Position numbers and translations under genes: made by a program | NCBI GenBank assembly: GCA_037953625.1 | Contig: CM075652.1 | Coordinates: forward strand, 14,528,501-14,592,500 | DNA length: 64,000 bases | Direction of reading: 5' to 3' | Source of the DNA: Crotalaria pallida | Taxonomy: Eukaryota; Streptophyta; Magnoliopsida; Fabales; Fabaceae | Notes under the pieces: generated by a model | What the model was told of the DNA's origin: nothing | Database searches by the model: none | What the model saw: only the letters and a program-made list of their open reading frames with translations | Part shown: positions 31,329 to 44,225 of the stretch, one piece after another | Numbering within the stretch: the stretch's first letter is position 1 | Layout of the letters: the number at the start of each line of letters is the position of its first letter

Positions 31329-34225
31329 TGAGACAACCTAAATGTATTTCCCTTTTTCTTAAATTCTTTTATAAAAAAATACGAGTTAATTTTTCGCCTT
31401 TTACGAAAATAAACCTAACTCATCACTAAATCATCATATCCTTATCCACATAGAGATAAATAATTTACATTCTATTAAATCTTCATCAGGGTTTCTTGTT
31501 ACAGCAAGAGCGTAGCATCAGTTAATTAGCATATCAGATTCATTTTGTATCCTAGGTCAGTTAACATATTTTACACTATTTTACATCAAAATGTAAAGGC
31601 CCAGAGCATGCACGTGGTCATAACTCCAAAATGTCAGTAGATATAAACACATATGTAATCATAGATCATCCACCCTAGTCGAGGAAGAGGCGAATGATAA
31701 AGACTACAGGAACAGAAGTCCTCAGGGAGCGCATATGAGGGAGAGGGTTCAGACGGCGGATTGTGACCTCCACCATCCCCTCAAGGAACAGACTACCACC
31801 CCTCCTATGCCATTCCCCTTGGGGAAAGAACCTCATCTCGACACAAAATGGGTTCTAAGCCATCACCTGACAAACAACAAGGCAGGTGAGTAAGTCATAG
31901 CCGAAGCACATCATCAAATAATAATATATCAGAACTAGAAATAGCAATCACAAATAATCAGGTAATCACAAAATAATGCATACATAATGGCACACCCAAT
32001 TTATCACACAATTATCTTGTAATTAAATGGCATGATGCATGCATTCCAATCTCATCTTCTCGTCTGGATCCAATATCATTCTTGTCTAAACAACCCTTCG
32101 CCTGAATTCAATCCCGCTGAATCCAACATATTCTCTCTAATCATAGGAAAGCAACTGGGAGTAAACGCCTTTCAACCACGACAAATCACGCAACTCATCT
32201 ATGTGTACCCAGATTCGAGGGTTAGATCATTGCCAAAGGCCCGTCCTCCGCAGCCATGATATGCTCCTAGAGGCCGATAAGATATATTATAGTTAAGCAA
32301 AACTGTCTCGGGAAAAGTTTGCAGAACCCCCCATCATAGGACCGTTTTACCCATAATAATCCCCAATGGTTACTGACGAATCACCGTCGAACCTAACCTC
32401 CGCACATTCTCGTACCAATTCTAGGAATTCTTTCTCCAATTCTTAGAATGGACGTATCTTTCCCGATATCCTATCTCACCATCCGCAACTCCTCGTGCGA
32501 ATGCAAATAAGTTTAGTTTCACTTTTCATTATTAATTCTTTTCATAATTATGAATTTCTTATTCATATTCCATCATCATTAAAGTATTCATTAATTCATG
32601 AAATTACCATTCACAAGCATGAATTCTATATCCATACTCAAACATTATCAAAATCATTATAAACATGTTCATTCATTCATAATATTTCCTTTCATGATCC
32701 ATTAGTATGTTAGATTAAGGCTCGGTGTATCAAAATTTAGCAAAATTCAATTCAGGGTAGTGATAATCGATTATCATAGGCTAATAATCGATTATCACGA
32801 AAAATTCAAATTCTGGTGCCAAATTTAAACTGGATAATCGATTAATAATCTATTAATAACTGATTAACAATCGATTATCCTGCATCAATTTGCACACTGA
32901 ATTGAGTTTTACTATACCAACTTTTGATACACTTCACTTTACTCCAATGCAACCTAAAACAGATCAAATTCACATAAAAACAAACATGTCAATGCATATT
33001 TGAAGTAATCAAATCATCATATTCACATAGAACTCAATCAAAGTTCATAAAACATGAAAAATGGCATCCTCACATATGATTTTCATTTCTTCTATGAATC
33101 AGTCCAATTTCTTTATTTGTTTAGCTCCTATCCATCATATGTAAGTTGTTCAAATACAGAAATGACATTAAAATGACCTCCAAGTCATTTTCCTAATTCA
33201 AGTTCTCATTTTTCACTAATTTTGCCTTTGAGTTCATAAGAACTCCTAGGTTTCTAGCCATCTGATTATTATTCTAGCACCCGGATAACTTCTCCCTTAC
33301 CTTTTAAGAGTGTTTGATACTGATTTGGAGTGAAAGGAACTGGTTTGGTTGAGAAATTTCCAAAGTTTGGTTTCAGCTGTACAGGTTCTATTTTCAGTTC
33401 AACAGAGCAACAAAATCAGTGTTGATCACTATGAAAAAGGCACAATAATTCGTGATCAATGATTAGAATCAAAACTAGGATATGTAATCTTGAAAATATA
33501 ACAAGTTTGAAGCCCAAAGGATGCTTGAGCTTACCACACGAATCAAAGGAAGTAGTGTTCTTGAATCTGAATTCAGATTTTAGACTTGAACACTGAACTT
33601 TGCAGGCTTGGTTCTCCTTCTACAGACCACCAAACTCAGTAAACTTGGTATCAAATTGAAGAGGGTAACACAAACTTTAATTTGATATAAGATTTGCTAG
33701 GGTTTGAGTATTTGAACACAGAGAACGAATTCAAGGAAGTTGATAGCAGCAAACTGAATTCTGCAGAGTTTTGGCTAAGTTTTGGCTATTCATACATGCT
33801 TACTCCCTCCTATATTTAAATTAATCACTCCTAAAATGTCATTTTCAGTCCAATACAGTGCCTAAGAGATATTTGTGGTGAAAATCGTGGTTAACTCTCA
33901 GCCATTAGTTCATAAACCGACTTACTTTGGTTGTTCAGACTCGTGGTAATCGATTACCACGATTTGGTAATTGATTACTTAGTTCAAAACCTCTTGATAA
34001 TCGATTAACAATCGATTATCCTGGAGAACCTTTTCCAAAATAATTAGTTTTTTATTCTACATTCATTTTTCCAATACTAATATCACTAATACCAATCCCT
34101 AAGCATGCAAATTACATCCTATACTATTTAATATCACTTTTCACATAAGCATTCATCTAAAGTATTTTATATTTAAATAATATAATATTTATAATTTCAA
34201 GGATTAAATTCTAGTGGGCGTTACA
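31329..34225 (-). repeat. 3' LTR of the gypsy element
   Basis: 2,897 bp. On the minus strand it starts TGTAACGCCCACTAG and ends ...TAGGTTGTCTCA. It is the partner of 53494-56391. Contains ATCGAT-centred palindromes at 32761-32880 and 33941-34022. One is a perfect 22-bp palindrome at 33941-33962 (half-site TCGTGGTAATC). Confidence 0.9.
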
Positions 34226-34262
34226 ACTCTCCCCCACTTCAAGGAATTTCGTCCCCGAAATT
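34226..34262 (-). promoter_or_regulatory. Polypurine tract of the gypsy element
   Basis: On the minus strand the sequence GACGAAATTCCTTGAAGTGG continues as GGGAGAGT right up to the 3' LTR, the expected plus-strand primer for a chromovirus. Confidence 0.8.
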
Positions 34263-34272
34263 CATCTAATAC

Positions 34273-37200
34273 TTACCTAGATACAAACAAATGAGGATAC
34301 TCCTCACGCATTTGATCTTCTAACTCCCAAGTCATGTCGATGACTTCGCCTCGTTGCCATTCTACTTTGACTAAGGGAATATCCTTCCCTCTCAGCCTCT
34401 TGATTCTTCGATCTTCGATACGGATCAGACCAGTATCGAACGTCAGATTCTCCTTCAAAGGCAGCATATCCAGTTGAATTTGGATGATAACAGAGGGATC
34501 ATGCACAAACTTTCAAAGTTGAGAAACATGAAAGACATTATGCAGGTTGGATAGAAACGGAGGTAAAGCAATTGGGTAAGCAACAGGGCCGACTCTTTTC
34601 AAAATTTGGTAAGGACCAATGACATTTGGTGACAGCTTTTTGGGTTTTAACACTCGACCAATACCGGTTGTCGGAACAACTCTGAGGAAAACATGGTCGC
34701 CTTCTTCAAATTCCAACTTAGATCTCCTGCGATCGGCATAACTTTTCTGTCGACTCTGAGCAGTCTTCATTTTCTCTTGAATCACTTTAATCTTTTCTGT
34801 CGTATCCTGGACTATATCGGGACCAATCAATGTATTCTCCCCCACTTGGAACCAACACAGTGGGGTTCTACACTTCCTTCCGTAAAGAGCTACAAATGGG
34901 GCCATCCCGATACTTGCCTGATAACTGTTGTTGTAGGTGAATTCCATCAAAGGCAACAACTCAATCCAACTTCCCTGATATTCCAATGCACAAGCTCGCA
35001 ACAATCTTCGAGCGACTGAATCGTCCTCTCTGACTGTCCATTCGTTTGAGGATGATATGCAGAACTCAACCTTAGTCTTGTTCCCAAAGCCTGATGCAAA
35101 CTCTGCCAAAATATGGAGATAAACCGCGGATCACGATCCGAAATGATGCTAGAGGGAACTCCATGCAATCTTACGATCTCCTTGATATAAAGTTGAGTGA
35201 GTTTTTCCAATGAATATCGCATATTGATTGGAATGAAATGGGCCGACTTCGTCAATCGGTCCACAATAACCCACACAGCTTCATAGCCACCTTGTGTCCT
35301 TGGAAAACCCGACACGAAGTCCATGGCTATATTGTCCCACTTCCATTCAGGGACTTCCAAAGGTTGTAGTTCTCCGCCTGGCCTTTTATGTTCAATGTTT
35401 GCCTTCTGACAAACCAGGCAAGATGACACATAAGCTGCTACATCCGTCTTTAAACCAGGCCACTAGAACATCTTCTTCAAATATTGATACATTTTGGTCG
35501 ATCCTGGATGCAAACTCATCTTACTCTTGTGGGCTTCATCCAGAATAATCTTTCTTAGTTCTGGATTGGCAGGAACACAAACTCTATCCTTGAATCTCAA
35601 GATTCCATCTGTTCCCAGCTGGAAATTCGGTTCTTTCCCTTCTGCACTTAGCCTCTACTTCTCCTGCAATTCGACATCTCCTTGCTATAATTCCCGAATC
35701 TCATTAAGAAATTCATTGGAAATTTGTAGCATTCCCAATTTGATACTCTTTTGGTCAAATTTCACCGCTAAGTTCAGATCATGAAATTCTTCAATCAGCT
35801 CAGCTTCCTTCACCATCAATGCACTCACAAGAAGAGCTTTACGACTCAGAGCATCTGCTACCACGTTGGCCTTTCCAGGGTGGTAATGCAACTCAAAGTC
35901 GTAATCCTTGATAAACTCCATCCACCGACGTTGCATCATATTCAGTTCCTTTTGATCAAAAAGATACTTCAAACTCTTATGATCACTGAATACTCGGAAC
36001 GTAACTCCATACAAATATTGCCTCCATATCTTCAATGCAAACACTATGGCGGCAAGTTCCAAATCATGTGTTGGGTAGTTCTCTTCATGAACTTTTAATT
36101 GTCTTGATGCATAAGCCACAACTTTTCCTTCTTGCATCAAAACACAACCCAAACCTTGTTTCGAAGCATCACAAAATACTTCAAAACCCTTCTGCGGATC
36201 AGGTAAAATTAACACCGGAGAGGATGTCAATTTACCCTTAAGCTCCTGAAAACTTGCTTCACATCTCTCATCCCAGACAAAAGGTTACTCCTTCCATGTC
36301 AAACGTGTTAGAGGAAGAGCAATCTTGGAGAATCCTTCGATGAATCTCCTGTAATATCTGGCTAATCCCAGAAAACTTTGAATTTTTGTGACTGTCTTGG
36401 GCCTTTCCCAATTGAGCACAACTTCAACTTTTGCCAGATCGATACCTTCTTTAGAAATTATATGCCCAAGGAAGTTCACTTCCTTCAACCAGAACTCACA
36501 CTTGGATAACTTTGCATATAACTTCTTCGCCTTAAGGATTTCTAACACAATCCTAAGGTGAGTGGCATGCTCTTCTGGATTCTTAGAGTAAATTAGAATA
36601 TCATCGATAAACACTACTACTAAAGAATCTAGATAAGGCCGAAAGATCCTATTCATGTAATCAATGAATATGGCCGGAGCATTGGTCAGTCCGAAAGGCA
36701 TCACTACATACTCGTAGTGTCCATATCGAGACCGGAATGCAGTCTTTGGAATATCTTCCTCCTTAATATGGATCTGATGGTACCCGGACCTCAGATCAAT
36801 TTTTGAAAATACAGCTGCTCCACGAACTTGATCCATCAAATCATCGATTCTTGGGAGAGGGTACTTATTCTTCACTGTCACCCTATTCAACTGCCGATAG
36901 TCCACACACATTCTCATGCTCCCATCCTTTTTCTTAACAAAGAGGACAAGTGCACCCCATGGCGAGACGCTCGGTCTTATAAATTGCTTCTCCAATAAAT
37001 CTTCTATTTGCTTCTTCAACTCTGCCAACTCCACTGGGGCCATACGATAAGGTGCAATCGAAATGGGACCAGCTCCAAGAACCAATTCAATGCTAAACTC
37101 CACTTCCCTCTTTGGCGGCAATCCAGGCACTTCTTTAGGAAACACTTCCTAGAAATTCACAAACTACCGAAATATTCTCTAACTTGGCTTCCTTCTCAAC

Positions 37201-38261
37201 GACAGCAGAAAGCAAACATAGGTACCCTTCTAGTTGGCCTAACAAAGATTCTGGGTTTTGAAAAATCAGGGGTTTTCTATGGCAATCGATAGTTACATGG
37301 TTAGTGGACATCCAATCCATTCCCAGTATCACATCCAATTGCGATAGAGGTAAACAAATCAAATCAACCGGGGTTGTCCGGTCTAATACCGTAACTTGGC
37401 AGTTTAGACAAACCCTTGAAGAAATAACAGGAGAGTTTGTCGGGGTCGATACTTTTAGATTGAAAGGCATTTCAGACACGACTAGCTTCAATCGATTAAC
37501 ACACTCATACGAAACAAATGAATGTGTTGCACCAGAATCAAACAAGATCTTACAAGGCATACTGTTCAAAGTTGAAGAAATAACAGGAGAGTTTGTCGGG
37601 GTCGATACTTTTAGATTGAAAGGCATTTCAGACACGACTAGCTTCAATCGATTAACACTCTCATACGAAACAAATGAATGTGTTGCACCAGAATCAAACA
37701 AGATCTTACAAGGCATACTGTTCAAAGAATAGTTACCTTGCACTAGCTCTTCAGATTGATCGACTTCCGCACCCGACATGGTGTACACTTTAGCTCTAGT
37801 CATTGGCCTGCCTCCAGCTCCTCCTTGATTGGCCTTCTTAATTGCCTCAGGACAATAGTGAGCGATGTGGCCTTGCTTCCCGCACTCAAAACAAGTAGGT
37901 GGTTTCTCACTCCAGCATTGTCCAAAGTGTTGCCTCTTGCACTTGCTGCATTGAGGGACACTTACAATTCTGGTTACAGCACTAGCTTTTCCTTTGCCAG
38001 CAGGATAAGGATTCTTTCTGTCTTGGTTGTTTCGTCCCTTGAGACGTACAGGGCCAAATCCTTTTTGAATCCTTTTTGCTTGCATATGCTCCTCTTCAGC
38101 TTTCTTGTTAGCTTCATACACTCGGCACTGGTTCACCAGTTATGGAAAGCTCTGAATGTTCTGATGTCCAAAAGCGGTCTTCAGATCAGGTCTCAATCCG
38201 TCTTCAAACTTGATACATTTCGAACGCTTGTCTTGATTGTGGTGATAGTATGGAGAATATT
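34273..38261 (-). pseudogene. Gypsy pol (PR-RT-RH-INT-chromodomain-like) and the end of gag
   Basis: Read downward from 38261: gag tail with zinc knuckle CFECGKQGHIAHYC; aspartic protease with FDSGATHSFVS, present twice because of a 156-bp tandem duplication (37416-37727); reverse transcriptase 37145-36285 with the catalytic FIDDILIYS; RNase H 36230-35685 (FCDASKQGLG, LSRKALL); integrase with an HHCC-type CLVCQKA finger, MDFVSGFPRT and IISDRDPRF; and a tail (VKVEWQRGEVIDMTWELEDQ) like a chromodomain. Breaks: a stop in gag near 38139, a frame shift near 37145, stops near 36284, 35684, 35650 and 35465, a frame shift near 35030 and a stop near 34512. It cannot make a working polyprotein. Confidence 0.9.
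37416..37727 (-). repeat. 156-bp in-frame tandem duplication in the protease
   Basis: Copies 37416-37571 and 37572-37727 are almost identical (for example ACACACTCAT versus ACACTCTCAT). Each encodes 52 residues, including the DSG catalytic triplet. The frame is preserved through both copies. Confidence 0.9.
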
Positions 38262-41244
38262 TGTAACATCCCGAATTTAATTCTAATAATAATTAGAATA
38301 ATATTAAGATTGGGAAGTAAGGATTATCCAAAAAGGGATTTAAAATGATGGATTAGGAGTTCTTTGAGTGCCATAAAGGAGTCAAGGAACATTGGCATCG
38401 AAAAGCGAATTTAAAGAAGACCCAACGAGGGTCAAAAGCAGTGTTTTCGGTGTTTTAAATTTGCTAACTAGGGAAATTAATAATAAAAGATTTAAGACTC
38501 CGAATGCAATTCCCACCGTTGGATATGAAGGTATGATTTTTAGGAAGATGCTCGTCAAATTTGAGCAAGATCCAACGGTGAACGAAGGAGTTATGGTACA
38601 GTCAACCCCGAGTCAACAGACTCGCGCCCCAGGCGCGAGTAGCCGCGCCCCAGGCGCGCGATGAGCATCAGACCTGGACCAAAATGACCCTCGCGCTCAA
38701 GCGCCGAGGGCCGCGCTCAAGCGCGACTGCGTTTTTAAAACGCGAACAGGGAGGTTTGAAACCCCCATTTCCGGCCTCCTCCTCCTCCCTCCCTCCTCCA
38801 ACCTCCACCACGAGCCCCCACCACCCAAGGCCGCCCCACCGTGATCTCCACCCTCTTCCAACTATCCGCCTCTCTCTTTCTCCCTCCCTCTCCATAGATC
38901 TACTTTCTCTCTCTCTCTCTCTCTCCTTCCCTCACAATCTCCCTCCTCACACTCACTCTCTCCGTCCACCACCAACCACGGCCGCCGCCCAGAGCCGCCA
39001 CCGCCACCACCTCCACGGTCACCACCCTCACAAACCCCATCTCTCTCTCTCTCTCCCCTTTGACCCTTGCTCTCTCTTCCTCTCCTCTCTCTTCGATCTC
39101 TCTCTCCACGGATATCACCGGCGCCGTTATCGACCCATGATCGTGTCAGGAACCTCGAAGCTCGAAGATCTTGCCTTGGTCCAGCCGCGATCGTTCTCGC
39201 TAACGAGGAGCAACACCGACGCCGTCATCGTCGCCGAGCTAAAATCCAGGTTCTATTTAAAAAGCCCGAGGTAAGAGGGTTCGCGTTACCTTTACTTAAG
39301 AAGTAAATTCTAGGATGCTATAGTGGTAGCTGAGAATAGGGCAATTAAAAAGTATGTAATTGAACCTTAGGGTAACCCTCGTGGATATAAAAGAAGTAAA
39401 TAAAATTGTTAATAGAAACCACACTTTAGGGAATAAAAGGAATGAGCGTAGAAGAAGGCCCAGAATGAATGAGCGTATTTAGAATATTAAAATAGTTAGA
39501 ATAAAACAAAAACGTGAGCAATCATAAAAATAAAACCATAGGGGAAGTAGAAGGACAAAAGGGTAAACGAAATAGGCAAAAGAGAGAATAAAATTAATGA
39601 ATTAAAAGATAATGGGTAAAATAGTACCCGAAGAGTAAAGTGAGGTAAAGGAGGGACTAGTATAGGGAATAATAAATACGTGTAGGACCGATTAGAGCAA
39701 TAGGCGCAAAATAATGAATTAGATTTAAAAGAAAATAGGAAAAATGATAAGTGGATTAATAAAAAGCTAATAAATCGAAGAGAGAATATGATGTTAGGGA
39801 AGTTAGAATGGAACGTTGAAATAAAATAGGGAAACTAAGTGGAGTTAATAGGATAGTCAAAGAAAATGGAATTAATGAGATAGGGATAAAGGGTTAAGTA
39901 ATAATGTGAGTTAATAGAGTAGTTAAATAAACTGGAGACAAAGAATTAGGAATAATAAGTTAAGTAATAGTATAAAATAAAGGAACCAAAGATATGACTA
40001 AGAAATAACAACGAGAATTAAAATATAACATATAGAACCAAGTTAAGTAGAGTTGGATAAAATCGAGGGAAACTAACAAAAATAAAAAGAGTAAAGTAGA
40101 AAATGTAGAAAAAATGTGATAAGTCATAAACGAAAACAAAGACCAAAAGATATAGATAAGTATAAAAGAAATACTGAAATTATAAGAAGAGAAAAGAGAA
40201 ATAATTAAGAAAGAATAAAAGAGAACGACTGATGGTCTATTGGACTCAGTCATAAAGAAAAGGAAAACGGCTGATGGTCTGTTGGACTCAATCATAATAA
40301 AAGATGAACGGCTGATGGTCTGTGGGACTCAGTCATAATAAAAGGTAAACGGCTGATGGTCTGTTGGACTCAGTCATAAGAAAAGGAAAACGACTGATGT
40401 TCTTTTGGACTTAGTCATATAAAGGAAAACGACTGATGGTATTTTGGACTCAATCATATAAAGGAAAACGGCTGATGGTCTTTTGGACTCAGTCATGTAA
40501 AGGAAAAACGACTGATGGTCTTTTGGGCTCAGTCATAATAAAGTCAAGTGGCTGATGGTCTGTTGGACTCAGTCATGAGAAAAAGGAATGGATAAAGAAA
40601 AGAAAAAGAAAAGGAAAAGGAAGAGAAGAAGAAAAAGAAAAAGAAAAGTGAATGTAGAAATAATAAGAGACCTGTTAAAAGATCAATAATTAAAAGAATG
40701 TGAGAATAAGTGAAGAACTATAAGAGATCAATTATATGAATAATTATGAATAAAATATATTAATAATTATGTAGGCTTGGTTATTTGCTATGTTTTCTTT
40801 TAGGATTTATCCTTTTAAGTTTGTGTAATGCTACCCTTCTTGCTATATTTTTACAGGTACGGAAGCGGAGCTTACACTGTAGCAGGCCGAACTGGAAACT
40901 CTCCACTACGTGGAGTGAATTTATGATACCAAGAGGGGATTTTATTTCTAATTACATTAAAAGCTGTTATTTTTGTAATTTATAATATGTGTAGTTATAT
41001 GCCCTGAAACTGGTACTAATCGGGCGTTAGGATCTGAACTGGTTTTTATTCTGTTGAGTTTATGATTTTAAATAATTATGGACTGAGAGGTTTTTAGAAG
41101 GAAATTTTTGGGAAGTCCGAAAAACAGAGGAAACTCTGCCAGATTTTCGTAAAACCTTTCATAAGAAATCAAACAATAAAATGAATTTTCAAACTCTGAT
41201 TTTATTAAAATTTAAAATTAACCAATTAAAGTGACGATGTTACA
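38262..41244 (+). repeat. 5' LTR of the gag-only element
   Basis: Order of parts: AT-rich start; palindromic GCGCCCCAGGCGCG-type motifs (38620-38660); CT/GC-rich leader (38740-39300) ending near CCGAGGTAAGAG, a possible splice donor; long AT-rich stretch with a nine-copy repeat (40219-40590); then ATTTTTACAG|GTACGG near 40857 and the TGTTACA end. Confidence 0.85.
40219..40590 (+). repeat. Nine-copy ~40-bp tandem repeat in the 5' LTR
   Basis: Units read CTGATGGTCTGTTGGACTCA followed by GTCAT and an A/G-rich linker (AAAAGGAAAACGG). The core half-matches its own complement (TGACTGAGTCCAA), so transcripts could form weak hairpins. An equivalent array is at 46180-46550 in the 3' LTR. Confidence 0.85.
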
Positions 41245-41248
41245 TTTA

Positions 41249-41260
41249 TGGTATCAGAGC
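41249..41260 (+). promoter_or_regulatory. Primer-binding site for initiator tRNA-Met
   Basis: TGGTATCAGAGC, four bases after the 5' LTR end, complementary to the 3' end of plant initiator tRNA-Met. Confidence 0.9.
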
Positions 41261-41427
41261 TGTTTCCCTCGGCCTTGGAGTTTGGACTCACAACTCCTAT
41301 CGGTTACTCACCAAGCGAGTAACCAAGTGATAATGTCAAGTCTTAGAATAGATAAATAGGTACACTTAATTTAAGAGTTTTTAGTTAATTGTGGATTAAC
41401 GTGTTCTTTTTCCAGAACTCAGTCACC

Positions 41428-42381
41428 ATGCCTCGGAGACGTACTCGTGATGATAGGATGGCCGCGATACTTGAGAATCTGGTCCAAATGAACCAGAACC
41501 AGGCCGAAACGGTAGCAGCAGCCGCACTCCAGCAACCACCAAACCCAATCGACATTGATTGGCTAGCTAGGTTCAGGCAGAATGATCCGCCCAAGTTTGA
41601 AGGTGGCTACAATCCTGATGCAGCACAGAGATGGCTCCAAGAATTGGAGAAGATTTTCCGCACAATGTCACCGCCCGCGGAGCAGATAGTCCCTTTGGCG
41701 TCGTACATGCTCACTGGAGAAGCTGAGTATTGGTGGGAACGTGTACGAAGGGAAATGGAGATCGCTAACCAGGAAATCACCTGGGATGTGTTCAAAATCA
41801 GGTTCTTAGGGAAGTATTTCCCGGAAGATGTCCGCCGAGAAAAAGAGCTGGCGTTCTTGACCCTGAAACAAGGGAACCTGAGTGTTGGAGAGTACGCTGC
41901 ACATTTTGAGGATCTCATCCGATATGCCGGAAGCTACAAGGATGCTGATGAAAGGACTAAGTGCATTAAGTTTGAGGACGGGCTTCGCACTGAGATTAAA
42001 ATTGCCTTTCAGTATCAGAATGTTGCGAACTTGTCCGACCTGGTAAACATGGCTAGCACTTATGAAAAAGGATTGAAACGGGAGATGCTGGAGAAAAGAA
42101 GCAGGAATTGGCAGGGTGTTGGAAGTTCTACCAGGGGAGAAGGACCAACGCAAGAACCAGACCCATATGCTGATATTGATGCTATGGCAATAGTTCCCAT
42201 GGTTGCGGACCATAATGTGACTGCCCCAACTGCTAGGCCCTTATGTTCACACTGTGGGAAATCTCAAAAACGATTGTGTTGGCCTTTGAACCAGCTAAGG
42301 AAGGAGGGTCTTTGTTATCACTGCGGACAGTCGGGACACCATGCTGCAGACTGTCCTGGGAGCACGCAGAGCGACGAATGA
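41428..42381 (+). CDS. Intact gag polyprotein of the gag-only element, 317 aa
   Basis: The start chosen is CACCATGCC at 41428 because it has a good plant start context and gives MPRRRTRDDRMAAIL. The upstream in-frame ATG at 41389 lies in the AT-rich leader. Residues ~60-160 form the retrotransposon gag (capsid) domain, with PPKFEGGYNPDAAQRW, GEAEYWWERV and FPEDVRREKE. A C-terminal zinc knuckle CYHCGQSGHHAADC (C-X2-C-X4-H-X4-C) binds nucleic acid. The frame is uninterrupted to TGA. TTTTTCCAG just before the leader could be a 3' splice site. Gag would package the element RNA and its partner's enzymes. A capsid gene kept open without pol suggests selection or recency. Confidence 0.9.
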   Translation: MPRRRTRDDRMAAILENLVQMNQNQAETVAAAALQQPPNPIDIDWLARFRQNDPPKFEGGYNPDAAQRWLQELEKIFRTMSPPAEQIVPLASYMLTGEAEYWWERVRREMEIANQEITWDVFKIRFLGKYFPEDVRREKELAFLTLKQGNLSVGEYAAHFEDLIRYAGSYKDADERTKCIKFEDGLRTEIKIAFQYQNVANLSDLVNMASTYEKGLKREMLEKRSRNWQGVGSSTRGEGPTQEPDPYADIDAMAIVPMVADHNVTAPTARPLCSHCGKSQKRLCWPLNQLRKEGLCYHCGQSGHHAADCPGSTQSDE

Positions 42382-44190
42382 ACTCACCCGAGGTACTTTT
42401 AGTGTTAACTATATACCAAATGTTTATTTAAAATATTTATTTATTTAAAATGCTTTGCATAAAGCTTACATATTCGATTTAACTTAAAAAGAAATCAATA
42501 AATGAAAATACATTAGTTAAAGATCCGCCGAACACAGTGATGGTATTGCCACTGGTAGAATGTAAGGTTAGAACTGATCACTCTGATTCTTACATCTACA
42601 AGTGGACAATAACATCAACAAACTTGACGATGATGTTGCTATTGATGGATGCGAGATTGGGACTGATCACCTCGATCTTCGCAACTATTAGTGGTCGATA
42701 TCATTGACACTTTCCAACAGAAATCGGGACATACAGATAGGAGCCTTAAGCCAGTGCACCCACTTACTAGTGATGTAGCCGCGAATAGAACTCGCGAGAG
42801 AACCGAGCCGAGCGAACCCGTAGTAACCGTCTTTAGACTTCATGAAAAGTCCAAAACTCATCAAGCATTTTATTAAGAATCCGAAGTGGTTATTCGCGAG
42901 AAAGGCGAAACTGGATGAATTAGTAGGGTGCCCACACCAAGACCGACCCAAGTAAACTAGTGAATCGTGCTCGCCATTAGGAATTAGAATTCACTTAAGA
43001 ACCTAGTCAAGTTTCCAAACGATTCCCCCGAAGGAAGCAAGTTTTAGCCGTTGCCCAAAGTACCTTTATCAAGACCAAATCAAATCAGCGGTAGTTCCAT
43101 AGAAAATGCATCTTTCGATGACTCGCTGCTGAAAATGCACACTTGAGGATAATCTCCATTGTGTTCTTGCTTGACATGTATCCAGTACATCCTGGGTCGT
43201 CGTACGAAGACTATGAAACCCATCCTTGAGTGCTTCGTGTTTCTTCTTTTCATTTTCACTCTCTTCAAGTTTCAAGCATCTCAGACGTATACATGAGAAC
43301 TCACCAAGACGTAGGAAACCAATATAGTTCTATGCCTACCGATGGATAACCATCCACGTGTCCCTTCTAACCTTGGATACCGATCGAGAACCTATGTACT
43401 CGATTCTGAATAACGAATGAGCATACCCCAAGCATTGATATAACCAAGTGTGTTGATGCTAAGTGGGGGAGGATTTCAATCCAAGGAGTGGAAGATGAAA
43501 CTTTAACAACAAGAAAATTGTGGATCCTATCCGAGTAACAAGGTGGAATGCAGAACGGTAACGAAGCGTAAGGAAGATTGTATCGATGCCGGACTCAATG
43601 TCCGATGATCAAACCATAACCCGTAGGGCTAATGAATACCTCACCCCAAACGTTCCGCATTAACTGTCGAAGAGGTTCGCGAAGAATGGAACGAGAATTA
43701 AATTAAGAATCAATCAATACCTTCTCGGACCATCAGAAAACTGGGAAATAAATTTAGACCCTGACCTCGACCCTTAAGTGAAATCGACCCGTAGGAACCC
43801 CTATACCAAAATGAAATCGTTAAACGAACGGAAGGGAAGTACCACCGGAGTAGAGTACAGATATAGCTAAGGTGGATTCGAAGGGCGACCTCACTAGACT
43901 CACTTAAAGGAGTAAGAAACGAACAGAGAAAGAGTGGAGTCACGAAGTGGAGTCTCACTTAAAAGGTTATGCCGGAGCATCGCAAATAATTGTCTTAGTC
44001 TCTTAAGAATCTGTGTATTACGCGGATTCCTGAATGACTGAGATAAACCATACATGAGGCGAGTAATTATACCGCAGAACCCTTAATTTAGAAATTCCTC
44101 AAAGGGAAGATTGGAACCGAAGAAATTAAAATGACATGTTCGGAAGCTATGTCAAGGGATACTCCTTCCAGATAAGGAACTGAATGGAAT
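42382..44190 (+). other. Non-coding interior downstream of gag
   Basis: 1.8 kb without a long frame and without RT, integrase or protease motifs. Codon-like GC content is present, so it may be scrambled pol-derived or foreign sequence, but I recognise nothing. The related phrases ACTGATCACTCTGATTCTTA and ACTGATCACCTCGATCTTCG near 42573 and 42662 show a local duplication. Confidence 0.5.
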
Positions 44191-44225
44191 TTCGGGGACG
44201 AAATTCTAAATAAGTGGGGGAGAAA
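44191..44225 (+). promoter_or_regulatory. Polypurine tract of the gag-only element
   Basis: TTTCGGGGACGAAATTCTAA then AGTGGGGGAGAAA directly before the 3' LTR. It is nearly the same as the gypsy element's tract at 34226-34262, consistent with cross-mobilisation. Confidence 0.8.

Noticed and set aside
32032..32259. Plus-strand open frame inside the gypsy 3' LTR
   Set aside because: It is on the wrong strand for the element, and the same sequence in the other LTR carries changes without coding constraint. Treated as a chance frame.
35294..36241. Several plus-strand frames opposite gypsy pol
   Set aside because: They are antisense shadows of the integrase and RNase H coding sequence on the minus strand.
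38684..39274. Long open frame in the 5' LTR of the gag-only element
   Set aside because: It lies in the CT/GC-rich leader, is low-complexity (S/P/L/R-rich), is open on both strands and is duplicated in the 3' LTR. It is repeat sequence, not a gene.
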